Assembly (NCBI GenBank): GCA_937888925.1
Contig: CALARM010000344.1
Span: forward strand, 1-6,621
Direction of reading: 5' to 3'
Length of the DNA: 6,621 nucleotides
From: an uncultured Synergistia bacterium
Lineage (GTDB): Bacteria; Eremiobacterota; SpSt-956; JAKJGF01
Below the pieces are notes generated by a model. The model was not told the origin of the DNA. It was given only the letters and a program-made list of their open reading frames with translations, and made no database searches. The translations under genes and the position numbers were made by a program. This document shows positions 5,940 through 6,621 of the stretch, one piece after another (positions within the stretch are counted from its first letter, which is position 1; every line of letters begins with the position of its first letter).

Positions 5940-6419
5940 TTACTTGTCCTCTCCTTCAACTTTATAAGAAGTCATTTTATTCATCTCATCAGTCATTTCA
6001 TGTCTGTCTCTTATGCCTTCAATTTTATAAACCTTTTTTCCATTTACAGGATCCTCAAACACTATGGTAGGAGTTCCTGATATACCATATAAATCCTGTA
6101 ATTCAGGGTTTTTATCCAGGTCTATTCTGACACAGACAAAACGATTACTCAATCCTACAACCTTATAATAGCTATAGGTCTCTCTTTCCATCTTTTTATC
6201 CCAGTCACTCCATGTGGTAAAAAAATGGATCATTAATAATTTCCTGGATTTTATCGCTTCTTTTCTGGCATCATCAATGGATGAGATCCAGGTCATTGTT
6301 GAATCCTGCACAGGTATGCCGGTAGGTGTATTATCGGTATCCTCCCGGCATCCTGCAGAATAAATTGCAATAAATATAAAAGTATATATTATAAAATTTT
6401 TAATACATACGATTTTCAT
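5940..6419 (-). CDS. Thioredoxin-fold probable lipoprotein lacking the CXXC cysteines
   Basis: From the ATG at 6419 the protein has 159 residues. Residues 1-23 form a signal peptide (MKIVCIKN, then a hydrophobic run) ending YSAG before C24. This suits a lipoprotein signal, although the -3 residue is Ser rather than Leu. A thioredoxin_7/DsbD-gamma-like domain follows: WISSIDDARKEAIKSRK, LLMIHFFTTW, a helix with KKMERET, FVCVRIDLDKNPEL, then GISGTPTIVF with cis-proline P117. Where relatives read WCxxC the sequence is WSDWD, so both active-site cysteines are absent (S71 and D74). It should therefore bind or scaffold outside the inner membrane rather than exchange disulfides. An in-frame ATG at 6473 would add 18 residues but overlaps the upstream gene by 74 bases and blurs the signal peptide. 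Ribosome-site support at 6419 is weak, so translation may be coupled to the upstream gene. Confidence 0.85.
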   Translation of the reverse strand: MKIVCIKNFIIYTFIFIAIYSAGCREDTDNTPTGIPVQDSTMTWISSIDDARKEAIKSRKLLMIHFFTTWSDWDKKMERETYSYYKVVGLSNRFVCVRIDLDKNPELQDLYGISGTPTIVFEDPVNGKKVYKIEGIRDRHEMTDEMNKMTSYKVEGEDK

Positions 6420-6621
6420 TGTCCAGTGAACCAAGCCACGGGTTATTTTCTTTAAAAATAAATCCACATTCATATTTCCTGATAAACTGACGCCTCAATT
6501 CCTGGGTAGGGAAAAGAAACTTCAGCTTGTTGACATCTTCTTTAAGAGATTTTATATAATTCTCACGGGCTTTTTTGAGCAGTTCCACTATATTATATAA
6601 AAAGCCTGTATCTTCATGCAT
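6400..6621 (-). CDS. C-terminal part of an unidentified protein, cut at the right edge
   Basis: The frame is open from the right edge to a TAA at 6402-6400 (73 residues). An ATG happens to occupy the last three bases (6621-6619), so it is not clear whether this is the true start; more likely the gene continues outside. The visible part is rich in lysine and glutamate and predicted mostly helical (LYNIVELLKKARENYIKSLK, then PTQELRRQFIRKY), with no signal peptide or membrane segment and no motif I recognise. Its stop lies 20 bases inside the start of the downstream thioredoxin-like gene, in a different frame. This overlap supports one operon with the two genes that follow. Confidence 0.65.
   Translation of the reverse strand: MHEDTGFLYNIVELLKKARENYIKSLKEDVNKLKFLFPTQELRRQFIRKYECGFIFKENNPWLGSLDNENRMY

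Noticed and set aside
6420..6473. Longer start for the thioredoxin-like gene
   Set aside because: It overlaps the upstream gene by 74 bases and puts an 18-residue tail before an otherwise standard signal peptide.

Overview
The window is AT-rich DNA (roughly one third G+C by eye) from a bacterium. Shine-Dalgarno sites are strong (AGGAGG and AAAGGAG types), start codons are ATG, several promoters look sigma-70-like, and Sec and probable lipoprotein signals are present. A predicted secreted WD40 protein, a probable lipoprotein, a soluble sensor kinase and an Hfq/Sm-like protein point to an environmental, probably Gram-negative-type lineage. Nothing here fixes the phylum. There is no transposase, integrase, phage gene, CRISPR array, tRNA or rRNA.

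Layout. Positions 1-889 (minus) hold the 5' part of a secreted protein: a signal peptide, an all-helical region and the first WD40 blades, cut by the window edge. Positions 1033-1653 (plus) encode a 206-residue conserved-looking protein of unknown function, divergent from the first gene. Positions 1825-3651 (plus) encode a 608-residue cytoplasmic hybrid sensor: zinc ribbon, PAS-like, GAF, coiled coil, HisKA and HATPase. It has its own promoter and no neighbouring response regulator. Positions 3795-4820 (minus) encode a PLP-dependent low-specificity L-threonine aldolase. Positions 5108-5443 (plus) encode a small, very basic protein with a C-terminal Hfq/Sm-like fold. Positions 5604 to 6621 (minus) are a tightly packed three-gene operon: a gene cut at the right edge, a thioredoxin-fold probable lipoprotein whose CXXC cysteines are replaced by Ser and Asp, and a small protein of unknown function.

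The most unusual DNA feature is a set of short tandem arrays with seven-base units around the threonine aldolase gene. One array overlaps its stop codon and another lies in its 5' leader. A third perfect-phase array and a degenerate one lie further out on each side. All can be read as variants of GTRANNN on one strand or the other. A related arrangement with an eight-base period forms an inverted repeat between the two convergent genes at 5500-5547. These look like a dispersed repeat family of the genome placed in intergenic gaps rather than parts of genes.

The genes do not form one evident pathway. The window reads as ordinary chromosomal DNA with several independent transcription units. The items most worth following up are the heptad arrays, the redox-dead thioredoxin, the zinc-ribbon kinase and the N-terminally extended Hfq-like protein.
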